Shown: positions 19,306 to 32,235, numbered from the stretch's first letter. The stretch: 64,000 nucleotides of DNA from Deinococcus radiotolerans (GCF_014647435.1 NZ_BMPE01000002.1:248001-312000), one strand, 5' to 3'. Numbers and translations are program-made. Notes: generated by a model not told the origin, from the sequence alone.

Positions 19306-22300
19306 TCAGGTCGGCCAGGGCAGCTGCACCTCGGCGTGCGCGGCGCGCAGCTCCCGGCGCAGGGCGGCCTCCTCCCGCGGGCGGCCCAGGGCGCGCAGGG
19401 CCGCCACGGTCACGCGCAGCACCGGCTCGTCCAGCGGATCGTGCCGCAGCAGCAGCCGGCCCAGCCGCGCCCCCCGCGCCGGGTCCCGCGCGCACAGGGC
19501 CGCCAGGTCCCGGCGGGCCGCGCCGTGCAGCCGCTCCAGCAGCCCGCCCGCCCCGCCCGGCAGCGGCCCCACCCACAGGTCCGGGTCGCCGCTGCGCAGG
19601 AACTCGGCCGCGTCACTGCGCACCAGCGGCCCCAGCGCGTACCCGTCGCCCTCCAGCAGCAGCGTGCCCGGGCCCAGCAGCGCGCGCGTGCGGTACACCA
19701 GCTGATGCAGCGCCGCGCCCGCCTGCGCGTCCGGCAGCTGCGGGTACAGCGCCGCCTGAAGCGCCAGGGCCGACACGGGCCCCTCGCCGGACAGCTGCGC
19801 GTCCAGCAGGCGCAGCACCAGCTCCTGCACGCGCCCGCCCCGCACCGTCACCAGCGCCCCGCCCCGCACCACCCGCAGCGGCCCCAGCACCCGGACCTCG
19901 GCCCCCGGCCGGTCCGGGGACGGCGCGGCCTGCGGCGGAAAGTAGCGGTCCGTGACGTGCACCCAGCTGCGCAGATCCAGCGCCGCGAACCGCGCCCGCT
20001 TCGCCTGCGCGGCGGCGGCGTCCCCGCGCAGCCGGTCGGCTTCCAGGCCCAGCCGCGCCGCCCACAGCGGCAGGTCCCGCGCCTCCAGCGCCGACTGTGC
20101 CGCCACGAACGCCGACAGCGCCCCGGCGTGGTCCCCGCTGGCCTCCAGCGCGAACCCCAGCGCCCAGGTCGCCCACGCCCCGTCATGCGAGTCGGCATCC
20201 GGCAGGGCCGCCAGCCCCTCACGCGCCAGGGCCAGGGCGCGCGCGCCGTCACCCGCGGCCGCGTGCGCGCGCGCCGCGACCCCCAGCGTCTGCGCCGTGA
20301 CCAGCGGACTGCCACTGCGCCGCGCTGCCGCCACCCCCGCATCCGCGTACGTGACCGCCGCTGCCGCCGCGCCCGGCAGGGCCCGCTCCAGCGCCAGGTA
20401 CGCCAGATTCATCTCACTCAGGGCCAGGAAGTGCGTGGCGTCCGCGCGGCGCAGCGCGGCCCGGCCCTCCTGCAGCAGCGCCTCGGCGCGGTCGTACTCG
20501 CCGTACTCGAGCAGTAGGCACGCCAGGCGCGTCTGCTGCTGCGCGAACTCCCGCGCGGCACCCAGCTGCGCGAACAGGTCCAGCGCCTCCTGCGCGTCCG
20601 CCCGGGCCGCCGCGTACTCACCCAGCGTGTCCCGGATCGTCGCGCGGCCCGACAGCGCCCGCGCCCGCACGCCCAGCGCCCCCTGCCTACCCGCCAGGTC
20701 CGCCAGGGCCGACGCGTCCGCCAGCGCGCCCGGCAGCTCGCCCAGTGCGTACCGCACCCGGCAGCGCGCCCACAGCAGCTCCCGCCCCGCCGCCTGAGCC
20801 GCGTCCTGGGCCGCGCGGTCACCCGGCGGACTGCGCCGCAGCGCCTCGTCCAGCAGCGCCAGGCCCGCGCGGGCGTCCCCGGTGAATTCCAGGGCGCGCG
20901 CCACCTGCGCCCACGTGGCCGGCCCCACCCACTCCTGCGCGTCCCCATGCGCCGCCCACAGCTCCAGCAGCGCCGGGTAGCGGTGCAGGCCCGAGAGCCA
21001 CGCCACCTGCCCCGCCAGCCACGCCCCCCGCGCCGGCGGGTCCGGCGGGACCGGCAGCGCCGCAAGCAGCTGCGCGGCCCGGTCCTCCTCGCCCAGCTGC
21101 GCCAGCGCGCCTGCCTGCACGAACGTTGCCTCCGGATGATCCGGCCACACCAGCCGCGCCTCGCCCGCCAGCCGCTCGGCCCGCGCCGGGTCCACGTCCT
21201 GCCACGCGCGCGCCGCCCGCAGCGCCAGCGCCGCCCGGTCCGCCCCGCCGGTCAGGTCCGCCGCCCACGCCAGCCGCTCGGCCGCCGCGCGCGGCAGGCC
21301 CGCCGCCAGTGCCGCCGCCGCGCCCGCCTCCAGCAGCGCCCGCGCCTCCTGCGCCGGCCAGCGCGCGTCCCGCACCAGGCCCGACGCCAGCAGCGGATCC
21401 GAGTCCCGCAGCGCCCGCGCCGCCCCGTCTGACAGGGCCGCCCGGACCGCCGGATCAAGCCCCGCGGCCTCCACCTCGCGGTACAGGGGGTGAGCGGGCT
21501 CTCCGCGCACGGTCAGGCCCGCCCGGTCCAGCTCCGCCAGCACCCCGGTCCACGCGCCGCCGGGTACGCCCGCCGCCCGCTGCCACGCCGCGGCGGGCGT
21601 ACCCGGCGGCAGCAGCGCGCCCACCTGCCACGCCCGGCGCGCACCCTCCGTGAGCGGTGCCCCGCGCAGCACGCCCGTGATCAGGGCCTCCACACCCCCC
21701 GGCACCAGCGCCTGCGGCGGCGCCCGCCAGTGCCAGCTGCGCCCGTCATTCCACAGCGCGCCCTGCGCCGCCAGCAGCCGCAGGTACGCCTGCGTGAACA
21801 GCGGATGCCCACGCGCCTGCGCCCACACCCAGCGGGCCGCGGCGTCCGGCACCGGCAGGCCCAGCTCCGCCGTGAGGAGCGCCGCGACCTCCGCCGGACC
21901 CAGGGGCGGCACCGTGACCGTCTCGAACGGCACGGGCAGCGCCGCGCGGGACGTGACGATCAGCGCCGCGCCCGGCGTGCGCGCCAGCTGCGCCGCCACG
22001 CTCACCCACCACGCCTGCGCGTCCGGCGGGGCGTCGTGCAGGTCCTCGATGTGCAGCGCGAACGGGGCCGCCGCACCCAGCAGCGCCGCCACCAGATCCG
22101 CCGTCTCCTGCGGCGGCAGCTCACCCGCCTGCAGGCGCCGCCGCGCGCCCTCCAGCCAGGCCGGGCCGCGCGCACCGGCCGGCAGGGCCGCGACCACCCC
22201 AGCAGGCGGCGTGGCGGCGTGCAGCTCCGCGCTGCGGACGTTCAGGTCGCGCCGCAGCGCCCGCACCGCCCAGGTCTTCCCGGCACCCGGCGGGCCCACC

Positions 22301-22380
22301 ACCCCCGCCACGAGCCCACCGCGCCGCACCGCGAGCCGCCGCAGCGCCGCCCGCAACCCCGCGAGATCCAGCTCGGTCAC
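19306..22380 (-). CDS. Large ATPase-TPR transcriptional regulator, BTAD-like
   Basis: 1024 residues. The N-terminal NTPase has Walker A GPPGAGKT (29-36) and Walker B FALHIEDLHD (about 107-116), like MalT-type STAND regulators. A long helical middle (about 320-820) reads as tetratricopeptide-type repeats. The last 198 residues begin VRVLGPLRVVRGGALV, an OmpR-type winged helix, followed by a helical BTAD-like region. In AfsR/SARP proteins the DNA-binding part is N-terminal; here it is C-terminal. The GTG start at 22380 shares GTGA with the P450 stop, so it belongs to the carotenoid-tailoring transcript and may control it. The inducer is unknown. Confidence 0.82.
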   Translation of the reverse strand: MTELDLAGLRAALRRLAVRRGGLVAGVVGPPGAGKTWAVRALRRDLNVRSAELHAATPPAGVVAALPAGARGPAWLEGARRRLQAGELPPQETADLVAALLGAAAPFALHIEDLHDAPPDAQAWWVSVAAQLARTPGAALIVTSRAALPVPFETVTVPPLGPAEVAALLTAELGLPVPDAAARWVWAQARGHPLFTQAYLRLLAAQGALWNDGRSWHWRAPPQALVPGGVEALITGVLRGAPLTEGARRAWQVGALLPPGTPAAAWQRAAGVPGGAWTGVLAELDRAGLTVRGEPAHPLYREVEAAGLDPAVRAALSDGAARALRDSDPLLASGLVRDARWPAQEARALLEAGAAAALAAGLPRAAAERLAWAADLTGGADRAALALRAARAWQDVDPARAERLAGEARLVWPDHPEATFVQAGALAQLGEEDRAAQLLAALPVPPDPPARGAWLAGQVAWLSGLHRYPALLELWAAHGDAQEWVGPATWAQVARALEFTGDARAGLALLDEALRRSPPGDRAAQDAAQAAGRELLWARCRVRYALGELPGALADASALADLAGRQGALGVRARALSGRATIRDTLGEYAAARADAQEALDLFAQLGAAREFAQQQTRLACLLLEYGEYDRAEALLQEGRAALRRADATHFLALSEMNLAYLALERALPGAAAAAVTYADAGVAAARRSGSPLVTAQTLGVAARAHAAAGDGARALALAREGLAALPDADSHDGAWATWALGFALEASGDHAGALSAFVAAQSALEARDLPLWAARLGLEADRLRGDAAAAQAKRARFAALDLRSWVHVTDRYFPPQAAPSPDRPGAEVRVLGPLRVVRGGALVTVRGGRVQELVLRLLDAQLSGEGPVSALALQAALYPQLPDAQAGAALHQLVYRTRALLGPGTLLLEGDGYALGPLVRSDAAEFLRSGDPDLWVGPLPGGAGGLLERLHGAARRDLAALCARDPARGARLGRLLLRHDPLDEPVLRVTVAALRALGRPREEAALRRELRAAHAEVQLPWPT

Positions 22381-23512
22381 GGCCGGGCCGTCACCACCAG
22401 CGGCCCGCGCGGGCCTAGGGTCAGGCCCGGCAGCGGCGCCGCGTCACCCCGCACCGCCCGCAGCGGCGGCAGGGCCCCCAGCGCGTCCTGAATGAGCAGC
22501 TGCGCCAGGTGCATGCCCAAACACAGCCGCTCGCCCCCCCCGAACGGCAGGTACGCCCACGCCGGGGGTTTCGCCGCCCAGCGGCCCGGATCGAACTCGG
22601 CGGGATGGCCCCACACCGCCGGGTCCCGCCCCGACAGATACGGGGAGTACAGCGCCAGCGCCCCACGCGGCAGCCGTACGCCCCCCCAGTCCAGATCCCG
22701 GCTCAGGCGGCGGCTGCCCATCCAGCCCGGCGGGAACAGGCGCAGCACCTCCTTCAGCACCGCCGAATGATGTTCGGGCGCGTGCCACTGCGGGTGCCGC
22801 GCCAGGAACCACATGGCGTACGCCAGCGCGTGCGTGGTCGTATCGTGCGCGGCGGCCAGCGACACCCGCGTCTCCTCCAGTCCCCCGGGCAGTGGGGCCA
22901 GCACCGCCAGCAGGTCGTCGTGCCCGCGCTCCCTCAGCCGCGCGTGCGCGAGGCGGCGCACCTCCGCGTCCACCCGCGCGAACAGCAGCGGACGCGGAAT
23001 CGCCGGGACCGGGAACGGGCGGCGCAGCGGCGCCAGGAACGCGTGCAGCAGCCCCTCATCGAACTCCCCGCTGAAATACGCGGCGTTCAGCAGCCGCAGC
23101 ACCGCGCCATCCGCCCAGGCCAGCGCATCGAACGCCCTGTCCGGCACCCCCGGCAGCGCCGCCCGCGTCCGCGCCTGCAAGGCCAGCAGGTGCGCCCGCC
23201 CGAAGCCCGGATTCATCAGCGAGCGCCGCCCCGCGTGCCCCGGCGCGTCCGACAGGATCACCCCGCCCGACAGGTACGGCACGATCCGCGACAGGCTCCC
23301 CGCACTCCGGAACGTCCCCAGATCCGTCAGCACCGCCCGGTTCCACGCCGCTCCCACCCCCACCACCGCCGGGAGGCCCAGCCGCAACCGGAACACGTCC
23401 CCACCCGCCGCGCGCGCCCGCGCCGCGCCCTCCTCGATCAGCGGCAGCGGTCGCAGCGCCCAGTCCTGCAGGTGCCCGTTCCCCGGACGGGTCGGCGGCT
23501 CGGGCAGCGTGC

Positions 23513-23531
<19 letters not shown>
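22377..23531 (-). CDS. Cytochrome P450, probable carotenoid hydroxylase
   Basis: 384 residues. Heme-binding FGGGERLCLG holds the Cys ligand at residue 337; the I-helix oxygen motif is AAHDTTTHAL and the K-helix ExxR is LKEVLR. Next to crtD- and crtO-like genes this fits the carotenoid P450 of Deinococcus (CYP287A1, 2-beta-hydroxylation of the ring), although identity to that enzyme cannot be measured here. It starts with GTG at 23531, inside the last 19 bases of the crtD-like gene, with AGAGGT upstream. Confidence 0.88.
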
Positions 23532-24952
<1,421 letters not shown>

Positions 24953-25044
24953 GGCAGGGCCCTGAACGGGCAGACGGATGAACGGGTCACGAGGCAGAGC
25001 ATAGAGCACCCCCAGCGGCGCACAGTGTCAGATGAGAGACCCGC

Positions 25045-25761
25045 TCAGCGCAGCGTGCTGACCGAGTACGCCAGCAGCGATTCACGGCTGAGGACCCGCC
25101 CGGCGCGCTCCACGCGCAACTCGCCGCCCGCATGCCCGGCCAGTCCCACGGTCAGGACGTATCCGTACCCGCCCCGGTTCCAGCGGTACTCGGCCCGGCC
25201 GTCCCGGGTGGTGCGCGTCCCGCCCGTAATCGTGACGCCCGGCGTGCCGTCGCGGTTGCGGCTGGCGTACGTGACCTTCCCACCAGCCTCCCACACGATC
25301 ACGCTGTGCTTCGCGGTGGCGGCCAGCACCGCCGCCTGCGGCACGTACCGGCACGCGAACGACCCATCGGGCACCCGGAACTCGTTCACGTGCGTCAGGC
25401 GGTACGCGGGGTCCTGCACGTTCTCCATGTTGCTGCTGTGCACGAAGAACCCCGGCGCCGGAGCGCGGCGGCCCGCGAAGGTCAGCGGCGTGTACACCTG
25501 CCCCGCCCCCGCATCGTCCGCACCGACCGTTACAGCGACCTGCGAGCGCGCCCCACCCACCCACTGCATCAGCGTCCCGGCGCCCGGGGCACTGGTGGAC
25601 AGCGCCAGCACGCGCCCCGGCGTGTCACACCAGAAGCGCACAGGGCTCCACGCGCCCGCACGCACCTGCGCGAAGGACGCCTCAGTGAAGCCCGCCGCAG
25701 AAGCCAGGGGCAGGGATGACAGGAGCAGTGTGGCGGCCAGACGGACACGGTTGGCGGGCAT
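25045..25761 (-). CDS. Hypothetical exported protein
   Basis: 238 residues, not recognised. A signal peptide (NRVRLAATLLLSSLPLASA) leads into a beta-rich, aromatic-containing domain with two Cys (FWCDTPG and SFACRYVP) that could form a disulfide. ATG at 25761 has GGAGG eight bases upstream; a frame starting further up would add residues before the signal peptide. It lies inside the carotenoid cluster between the GT2 and crtD-like genes. Confidence 0.72.
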   Translation of the reverse strand: MPANRVRLAATLLLSSLPLASAAGFTEASFAQVRAGAWSPVRFWCDTPGRVLALSTSAPGAGTLMQWVGGARSQVAVTVGADDAGAGQVYTPLTFAGRRAPAPGFFVHSSNMENVQDPAYRLTHVNEFRVPDGSFACRYVPQAAVLAATAKHSVIVWEAGGKVTYASRNRDGTPGVTITGGTRTTRDGRAEYRWNRGGYGYVLTVGLAGHAGGELRVERAGRVLSRESLLAYSVSTLR

Positions 25762-25855
25762 GCCCAGAGCCTCCGCCCGGCCCCTGAGGGGCACATGAAC
25801 CCCCGCCTGCCGCGCGTTCAGGGACCGGAGGGGCCGTCCTGGCCGGCAGCAGCGG

Positions 25856-26971
25856 TCACTGCCGGTACTCGCGGCCCTTCCAGCTGACGCGGCGGCGCAG
25901 GGCGCGCACCATGACCGGCAGGGCCAGCAGCGGCGTGACCGGCCCCAGCAGCCCCTCGGCCAGATCGGCGGGCGTGCGGCGGCCCGCGATGAGGTTCACG
26001 GCCAGCCGTTCCAGCAGGCTCGCGGCGCGCAGCGCGTTGCGGTTCGGCAGGGGCAGCAGCCACGGCAGCGTGTGCCCCGCGACGTGCAGCGCCACGCTGG
26101 CCAGCATGAACGCCCGCGAGTTCAGGTGGATGGGCAGCGCGTTCTTCCCGAAGCCCGCCACGGAGTCCGGGTACGAGCGGTACATCCGCACGCCGATGCA
26201 CGCCTGACCCATGACGGTGGAGACCCGCAGGCCCAGCTGACCCAGCCTGCGGGCCATGACGGTGTCCTCCAGCACCTGATCCCGCACGGCGGCGTACCCG
26301 CCCACGCGGGTCAGCGCGGCGCGGCGGTACGCCATGACCTGCCCGTTCGCGATGGTCGCCAGCGGGTGAGGCGGGGTCATGCGCAGCAGCGGGAACGGGA
26401 AGTACGACAGCACGGCGGCGTCCACCAGGGGCGTGAGCAGCCGCTCGCCGGGCGTGACGTTCGACTGGCGCGGCTGCACGCTCAGCAGGTCCGCGCCGGA
26501 CGCGTGCAGTTCGCGCAGCAGGCCGCCCAGCGCGCCCGGATGCCACGTGACGTCCGCGTCCGTGAAGATCAGGATGTCGCCGCTCGCGGCCCGCAGGAGC
26601 TGCTGGCACGCCCAGGGCTTCCCGTGCCAGCCGTCCGGCCGCGCCGCGCCGGGAATGACGCGGGCACCCAGGTGGCGGGCCACGTCGCCCGTACCGTCGT
26701 CGCTGCGGTCGTCCAGCACGAGCACCTCGTGCGCGCCCTGCGCGAGCACGCCGGGCAGCGTGACCGGGAGGTTCGCCGCCTCGTTCCGCGCGGGGATCAG
26801 GATGGACACGCGCGGCCCCCCCACTGGCACGGGGGCGGGACGCAGGCGCGGGAAGGTCACGGCGTTCACCGCCAGCGTCAGCGCCTTGCCGAGCAGCCAC
26901 ACGGCGGTGACCGTGCGGTACGCCCGCGCCCAGCCCGGCTCGGGCGGCCCCTTCACGCGGCGCCGCGTCAC
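25856..26971 (-). CDS. Glycosyltransferase family 2, probable carotenoid glycosylation
   Basis: 371 residues. GT-A fold: [27 protein letters not shown] and the metal-binding DADV motif ([11 protein letters not shown]), then [12 protein letters not shown], with two hydrophobic C-terminal segments. Similar enzymes (CruC, CrtQ-like) glycosylate carotenoids. The GTG start at 26971 shares GTGA with the acyltransferase gene. Together with cruF this recalls the CruF/CruC/CruD route to acylated carotenoid glycosides, though the true acceptor is inferred from context. Confidence 0.82.
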   Translation of the reverse strand: MTRRRVKGPPEPGWARAYRTVTAVWLLGKALTLAVNAVTFPRLRPAPVPVGGPRVSILIPARNEAANLPVTLPGVLAQGAHEVLVLDDRSDDGTGDVARHLGARVIPGAARPDGWHGKPWACQQLLRAASGDILIFTDADVTWHPGALGGLLRELHASGADLLSVQPRQSNVTPGERLLTPLVDAAVLSYFPFPLLRMTPPHPLATIANGQVMAYRRAALTRVGGYAAVRDQVLEDTVMARRLGQLGLRVSTVMGQACIGVRMYRSYPDSVAGFGKNALPIHLNSRAFMLASVALHVAGHTLPWLLPLPNRNALRAASLLERLAVNLIAGRRTPADLAEGLLGPVTPLLALPVMVRALRRRVSWKGREYRQ

Positions 26972-27660
26972 GCGCGGTCCCCGGTCAGCCACGTCAGCAG
27001 CCGCGAGGGCCAGTCCACCCGGTCCGAGCGGCTCGCGCGGCCCGGCACCAGCCGCAGGTACCCGGCCAGCGGCGCCTCCGGGTCGCTGCCCAGCAGGTCG
27101 GCGTCCAGGTCGGCCAGCAGCGCCGCCAGGGCACCCGGCAGGTCAGCGGCGTCCACCGGCGGCCCGACGCGCACGAACGCCTCCGGGAACTGCGCGCCGC
27201 GCAGCACCACCCGCAGCGCCACCGGCACCAGCGCCACCCCCGCGTGCCGCGCGATCCACGCCGCGCCCGGCTGCACGCCCCGCAGCGGGCCCGCCGGGTG
27301 CAGTTCGCCCTCCGGAAAGACCACCAGCCAGCCCGCGCGGGCGCGGCGCACCCCGGCCCGCACCTCGTCCGCGCGCAGGGCGCCTACCCGCCGCAGGAAC
27401 GGGAAGCGTGAGAGCTGCCGCGCCGTCATCAGGACGCTGAACGGCTGCCCGCACGCCAGGGCCACCTCGCGCAGCACGTACCCGTCCCACCAGCTGTGAT
27501 GGTTCGGGGCCAGCACCGCCCCGCCGCCGGGCAGCGGGCCGCGCACCCACACGCCGCCCAGCCCGCCGCGCACGCTGCGGCGGATGCTCAGGGCCAGCAG
27601 TCCGGTCGCCCAGGCGTGCCGCTGCGGCGCGTCGGTGCCGGGGCGGTCAGGTGCGGTCAA
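26968..27660 (-). CDS. PlsC-like acyltransferase, possibly CruD-type
   Basis: 230 residues. HHSWWD (H54-x4-D59) and VVFPEGEL are the catalytic and substrate motifs of lysophospholipid-type acyltransferases. By position between cruF and GT2 it could acylate a carotenoid glycoside, as CruD does, rather than a phospholipid. The only sensible start is TTG at 27660, overlapping cruF by 14 bases; the Shine-Dalgarno is weak (GGGTGA). It shares GTGA with the GT2 gene. Confidence 0.8.
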   Translation of the reverse strand: MTAPDRPGTDAPQRHAWATGLLALSIRRSVRGGLGGVWVRGPLPGGGAVLAPNHHSWWDGYVLREVALACGQPFSVLMTARQLSRFPFLRRVGALRADEVRAGVRRARAGWLVVFPEGELHPAGPLRGVQPGAAWIARHAGVALVPVALRVVLRGAQFPEAFVRVGPPVDAADLPGALAALLADLDADLLGSDPEAPLAGYLRLVPGRASRSDRVDWPSRLLTWLTGDRA

Positions 27661-28666
27661 AGCGCGTCACCCGCCGCGCCAGCCACAGGCCCGCCAGCAT
27701 CGCCGCCAGCGTCACCCCGGCCTCTGCATACCGGCCCACCAGCACCAGCCCGCCCGGCAGGAAGAACGCCTCAATGGGGTACACCACCCGGAAATCTGCG
27801 CCCCGCGCCGCGCCGCCCGGCAGCAGACTCAGGCTGGGCCCCCAGTGCAGCGGAAAATCCCGCGACTGCCACGGCAGCGCCCACGCCCACTCCTCACGCC
27901 GCAGCCCGAACAGACGCGGCGCGAGACCCGTGAACACCCACGAGATCAGCCACCCCACCCCCCACCAGCCCAGGAAGTTCTGCACCGGCGCGCCCGCCCA
28001 CAGTGGCCAGGGATCACTCCAGAGCCAGTAGCGCTGCGCGGTCATCAGCGGCTCCAGGCCCACGTCCCACAGCAGCATCAGGAGCCCCGCCAGCCAGGGT
28101 CGCCCGCCCGAGAGGCTCGTGGCGGTCAGCGTCAGCGCGAACCAGCCCAGCGGCACGATCAGCGGCACACCCAGCAGCGTCGGCCCGGGCGCCGTCTGGT
28201 ACGAGTACAGCCCGAACGGAATCCCGGTGCGGCTCCCCAGTACCTCCACGCCCAGGCCCAGCGCGAACGCCACCAGCGCCATGACACCTGCCTTCCAGGC
28301 GTTCTCGCGCTCCCACACGAACAGCAGCGCCGCCACGAACAGCGCCCCCGTGCTCGCCAGCCCCAGCACCGGGAAGCCCTCCGGCCACAGCGGCACCGGG
28401 ATCTTCAGCGCCACGTACAGCGCCACGAACCACATCCACGGCCGCGTCACCGCCAGCAACCCCGCGAACCGCGACGCCAGCACCCCCGCGAAGTCCCGGC
28501 CCAGCGCGTCCCCCGCCAGCGCCAGCACGCCCGACAGCGGCAGCCCCAGCGCGATCAGCGCCCAGCCGGCCGCCAGATCCGCCAGGACCAGCAGCGCCCC
28601 CAGGAACGCCACGCCCAGCGCTGCGAAGCCCAGCCCGGCGCGCCACACGGTGGGGGAGAAGCTCAC
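27647..28666 (-). CDS. cruF: Carotenoid 1,2-hydratase CruF
   Basis: 339 residues, about nine membrane segments, DUF422/CruF family. It hydrates the psi-end of gamma-carotene or similar to give the 1'-hydroxyl group, as shown for DR_0091 of D. radiodurans. Typical segments are [20 protein letters not shown] and [18 protein letters not shown] at 28666 shares GTGA with the Nudix gene, so translation is coupled. Confidence 0.88.
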   Translation of the reverse strand: MSFSPTVWRAGLGFAALGVAFLGALLVLADLAAGWALIALGLPLSGVLALAGDALGRDFAGVLASRFAGLLAVTRPWMWFVALYVALKIPVPLWPEGFPVLGLASTGALFVAALLFVWERENAWKAGVMALVAFALGLGVEVLGSRTGIPFGLYSYQTAPGPTLLGVPLIVPLGWFALTLTATSLSGGRPWLAGLLMLLWDVGLEPLMTAQRYWLWSDPWPLWAGAPVQNFLGWWGVGWLISWVFTGLAPRLFGLRREEWAWALPWQSRDFPLHWGPSLSLLPGGAARGADFRVVYPIEAFFLPGGLVLVGRYAEAGVTLAAMLAGLWLARRVTRFDRT

Positions 28667-29088
28667 GCCCGCACCGCCTGTAGGGCCGCGAAGTACGCGC
28701 GGGTCGCGTCCGACACGTCACCCGGTAGGGCCGAGAGGGGCCACCAGCGGACCTCCGCCGCGTCATCCAAGGCGCGCGGTTCACCACCCGCGAACTCGGC
28801 GACGAACACGTGCGTTTCCCAGTCCACGACATTCCCGTCCTGGTACGTGTACCGGTGTGGAAACACGCCCAGTGAGCGCAGCGCACCCACGCTCAGGCCC
28901 GTCTCCTCGCGCAGTTCCCGCCGGGCGGTGTCCTCCGGCGACTCCCCGGCGTCCGCGCCGCCACCCGGCACGTCCCACAGGGCGTTATCGCCCCGGCGCA
29001 CCAGCAGGACGGTCCCAGCGTGCAGGACCGCAATGCCTGCGCCCAGGCGGCGCTTCGGACGTAGCCCCCGCCACCAATGCCGGATCAA
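28663..29088 (-). CDS. Nudix hydrolase
   Basis: 141 residues. The Nudix box (43-65; G43, E49, R57, E58, E61, E62, G64) is intact; the substrate is a nucleoside diphosphate derivative that cannot be named. TTG at 29088 is chosen. A longer in-frame reading runs back through the palindromic repeat at 29117-29158 and is rejected. D. radiodurans has the same order cruF / Nudix / crtO (DR_0091-0093), so this gene is a conserved neighbour rather than a clear pathway enzyme. Confidence 0.8.
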   Translation of the reverse strand: MIRHWWRGLRPKRRLGAGIAVLHAGTVLLVRRGDNALWDVPGGGADAGESPEDTARRELREETGLSVGALRSLGVFPHRYTYQDGNVVDWETHVFVAEFAGGEPRALDDAAEVRWWPLSALPGDVSDATRAYFAALQAVRA

Positions 29089-29116
29089 ACGCGCCCCCGG
29101 CGAGATGGGCGGACAC

Positions 29117-29158
29117 GCCCCCTCACCCCAGCCCTCTCCCACGAGGGGAGAGGGAGCA
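29117..29158. repeat. Widespread-type intergenic palindrome
   Basis: A perfect 9-bp inverted repeat, CCCTCTCCC (29132-29140) and GGGAGAGGG (29146-29154), with the loop ACGAG, inside CCTCACCCCAGCC-type flanks. This pattern resembles short palindromes scattered between genes in many high-G+C bacteria. A second small hairpin (GCAGAA with TTCTGC) follows at about 29155-29178. Confidence 0.6.
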
Positions 29159-29210
29159 GAACAGCCCCCTTTTCTGCACACAGCCCACAGCTCATAGCCC
29201 ATCAACTCCC

Positions 29211-30746
<1,536 letters not shown>

Positions 30747-30803
30747 CCCGCGCAGTCTTGCACGCCCCCACACCCGCGGAGCGTCAGGTGGCACGCAGAA
30801 CAG

Positions 30804-30833
30804 GCGGCCCGTCCCCTGCACAGGACGGGCCGC
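30804..30833 (-). terminator. Hairpin after pilin-like gene
   Basis: GCGGCCCGTCC and GGACGGGCCGC form a perfect 11-bp stem with an 8-base loop, 13 bases after the stop at 30847. There is no T-tract. Confidence 0.6.
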
Positions 30834-30846
30834 GCGGAGATGCAGG

Positions 30847-31479
30847 TCAGGGGAGCTGCACGACGTGACCATTGCCGAAGGTGACCGCCACCTGTGGGCT
30901 GCTTGTGGTGGCGCTCGTGACGGTGCAGCTGGCGATCCGGTCGCGCCCCACCACGTTCTCCAGCGGGCACGGCCCGTCACGCAGCGTGCCGCCCGACTGG
31001 GCTGCGATCACCATGGTGTACGCCGACATGGCCGCCGCCCGCTCACCCGTCCCGTTGGCCCGCGTGCGTGCCGCCAGCAGGTTCGGGATCAGCACGGCCG
31101 CTAGGAGGCCCACCATGAAGACATTCAGGATGAAGTGCCCGGCGATCAGGCCGATCTTCACCCCGCCCTCCAGATCCGGGCGGAAGTTCTGCGCTTTGCG
31201 CCGGGTGTACGCCTGCCCGAACTGCACCAGCATGACCACGAAGCCCACCAGCGGCAGCGCCGCGAACATGGTTGAGGTGGTCAGGCCGACCAGGAACGCG
31301 CCCAGCAGGTTCAGCACGATCAGCATGGCGATCCACCCGACGTGCCAGCCCACCAGCCCGATGTACGTGAAACCGGCGCCGGGCAGCAGCACGTTCAGCA
31401 GGTACCCCACGGCGAGGTTCGGCGCTTTGCGGGGCGTGGGCGCAGCGGCGGGGCGGAAGGTGTCCTCAGGCCAGGTCAT
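30847..31479 (-). CDS. Membrane protein with internal pilin-like segment
   Basis: 210 residues. The first half has three or four membrane segments and begins [19 protein letters not shown], reminiscent of small DUF membrane proteins. From about residue 120, [20 protein letters not shown] copies the core of type IV pilin N-terminal helices (GILAAIAIPNFLAARNR), followed by a small polar domain with two Cys (DGPCPLEN and IASCTV) like a minor pilin head. It lacks the prepilin peptidase site, so cleavage is not expected. ATG at 31479 follows TAGCGT by 6 bases. Confidence 0.78.
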   Translation of the reverse strand: MTWPEDTFRPAAAPTPRKAPNLAVGYLLNVLLPGAGFTYIGLVGWHVGWIAMLIVLNLLGAFLVGLTTSTMFAALPLVGFVVMLVQFGQAYTRRKAQNFRPDLEGGVKIGLIAGHFILNVFMVGLLAAVLIPNLLAARTRANGTGERAAAMSAYTMVIAAQSGGTLRDGPCPLENVVGRDRIASCTVTSATTSSPQVAVTFGNGHVVQLP

Positions 31480-31485
31480 GCCTGC

Positions 31486-31491
31486 ACGCTA
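31486..31491 (-). promoter_or_regulatory. -10 box TAGCGT, leaderless type
   Basis: TAGCGT lies 6 bases before the ATG at 31479; the same box precedes the gene at 1021. Confidence 0.45.
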
Positions 31492-31553
31492 CGGAGCGCG
31501 GGCGGGGCGCTCTGCCTCAGGTGACGGCGCCCCCGGCGGGTGCATGATGGACC

Positions 31554-32021
31554 ATGCCCGCCTTCACGATCCGCCGCCTGGGACCGGGTGACAGCGCCGC
31601 GCTTGAGCGGCTCGCGCAGGATGAGACTGACTTCACGGACGAGCCGCCCAGCCCGCCCCTGACCCCGGACGCCGCCGACGCGTACCTGCGTGACCCGGGT
31701 GTCTGGCACTGGCACGCCGAGGACACCAGCGGCGCTCCGGTGGGGTTCCTGATGGCGTACGTGCACCGCCGCCGGCACGGCGAGCCGCTGGACGTAATGT
31801 TCGAGGAGATTGGCGTGCGCCGGGCGTGGCGGCGGCTGGGCGTGGGGCGCGCCCTGGTGAGAACCCTGCACGCCAAGATGCAAGCCCACGGGATCGGCAG
31901 CGTGTGGGTCGCGGCGGACAACGAGGACGCCAGGGCCTTCTACGAGGCCTGCGGGTACGAGCTGGATGAGTTGCAGGGCGTGATCCTCAGCCGGGAGGTG
32001 CAGCTGGGCACGCTCATCTGA
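31554..32021 (+). CDS. GNAT acetyltransferase, AAC(3)-I-like
   Basis: 155 residues. MFEEIGVRRAWRRLGVGRAL holds the acetyl-CoA loop (R-x-x-G-x-G); VWVAADNEDARAFYEACGY is the C-terminal GNAT motif seen in AAC(3)-I-type enzymes. A resistance role is not implied; the substrate is unknown. ATG at 31554 has neither a strong Shine-Dalgarno nor a clear -10. Confidence 0.82.
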   Translation: MPAFTIRRLGPGDSAALERLAQDETDFTDEPPSPPLTPDAADAYLRDPGVWHWHAEDTSGAPVGFLMAYVHRRRHGEPLDVMFEEIGVRRAWRRLGVGRALVRTLHAKMQAHGIGSVWVAADNEDARAFYEACGYELDELQGVILSREVQLGTLI

Positions 32022-32055
32022 CCCGCGAGGGGTACGCTGCCCGCAGAGGGATCAC

Positions 32056-32208
32056 ATGGGCCTGATGACGCTGGGTGTGTTCGTACCGCTACTCCTGGTG
32101 ATGTTCGTCGCCGCGCGCCGCCAGGAGCGCCTGAATCGTGCCATGCAGGGCATGGGCGCTGGCGAGGATGCGGGGTACGTAGGCCCGCAGGTGGGCGGCC
32201 CGACCTGA
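32056..32208 (+). CDS. Small single-span membrane protein
   Basis: 50 residues. One membrane segment (GVFVPLLLVMFVAA) is followed by a basic stretch (RRQERLNRA) and a Gly-rich tail. ATG at 32056 is preceded by AGAGGG and, further up, TACGCT (32033-32038) as a likely -10. The gene is short and unrecognised, but the compact promoter-start-stop layout and positive-inside topology look real. Confidence 0.55.
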   Translation: MGLMTLGVFVPLLLVMFVAARRQERLNRAMQGMGAGEDAGYVGPQVGGPT

Positions 32209-32235
32209 CGCGTGATTGAGCTGGCCGACCGGCCT

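Noticed and set aside
24953..25009. 19-residue extension of the CrtD-like protein
   Set aside because: A TATGCT box lies inside it and the FAD fold normally starts near the N-terminus; kept only as an alternative.
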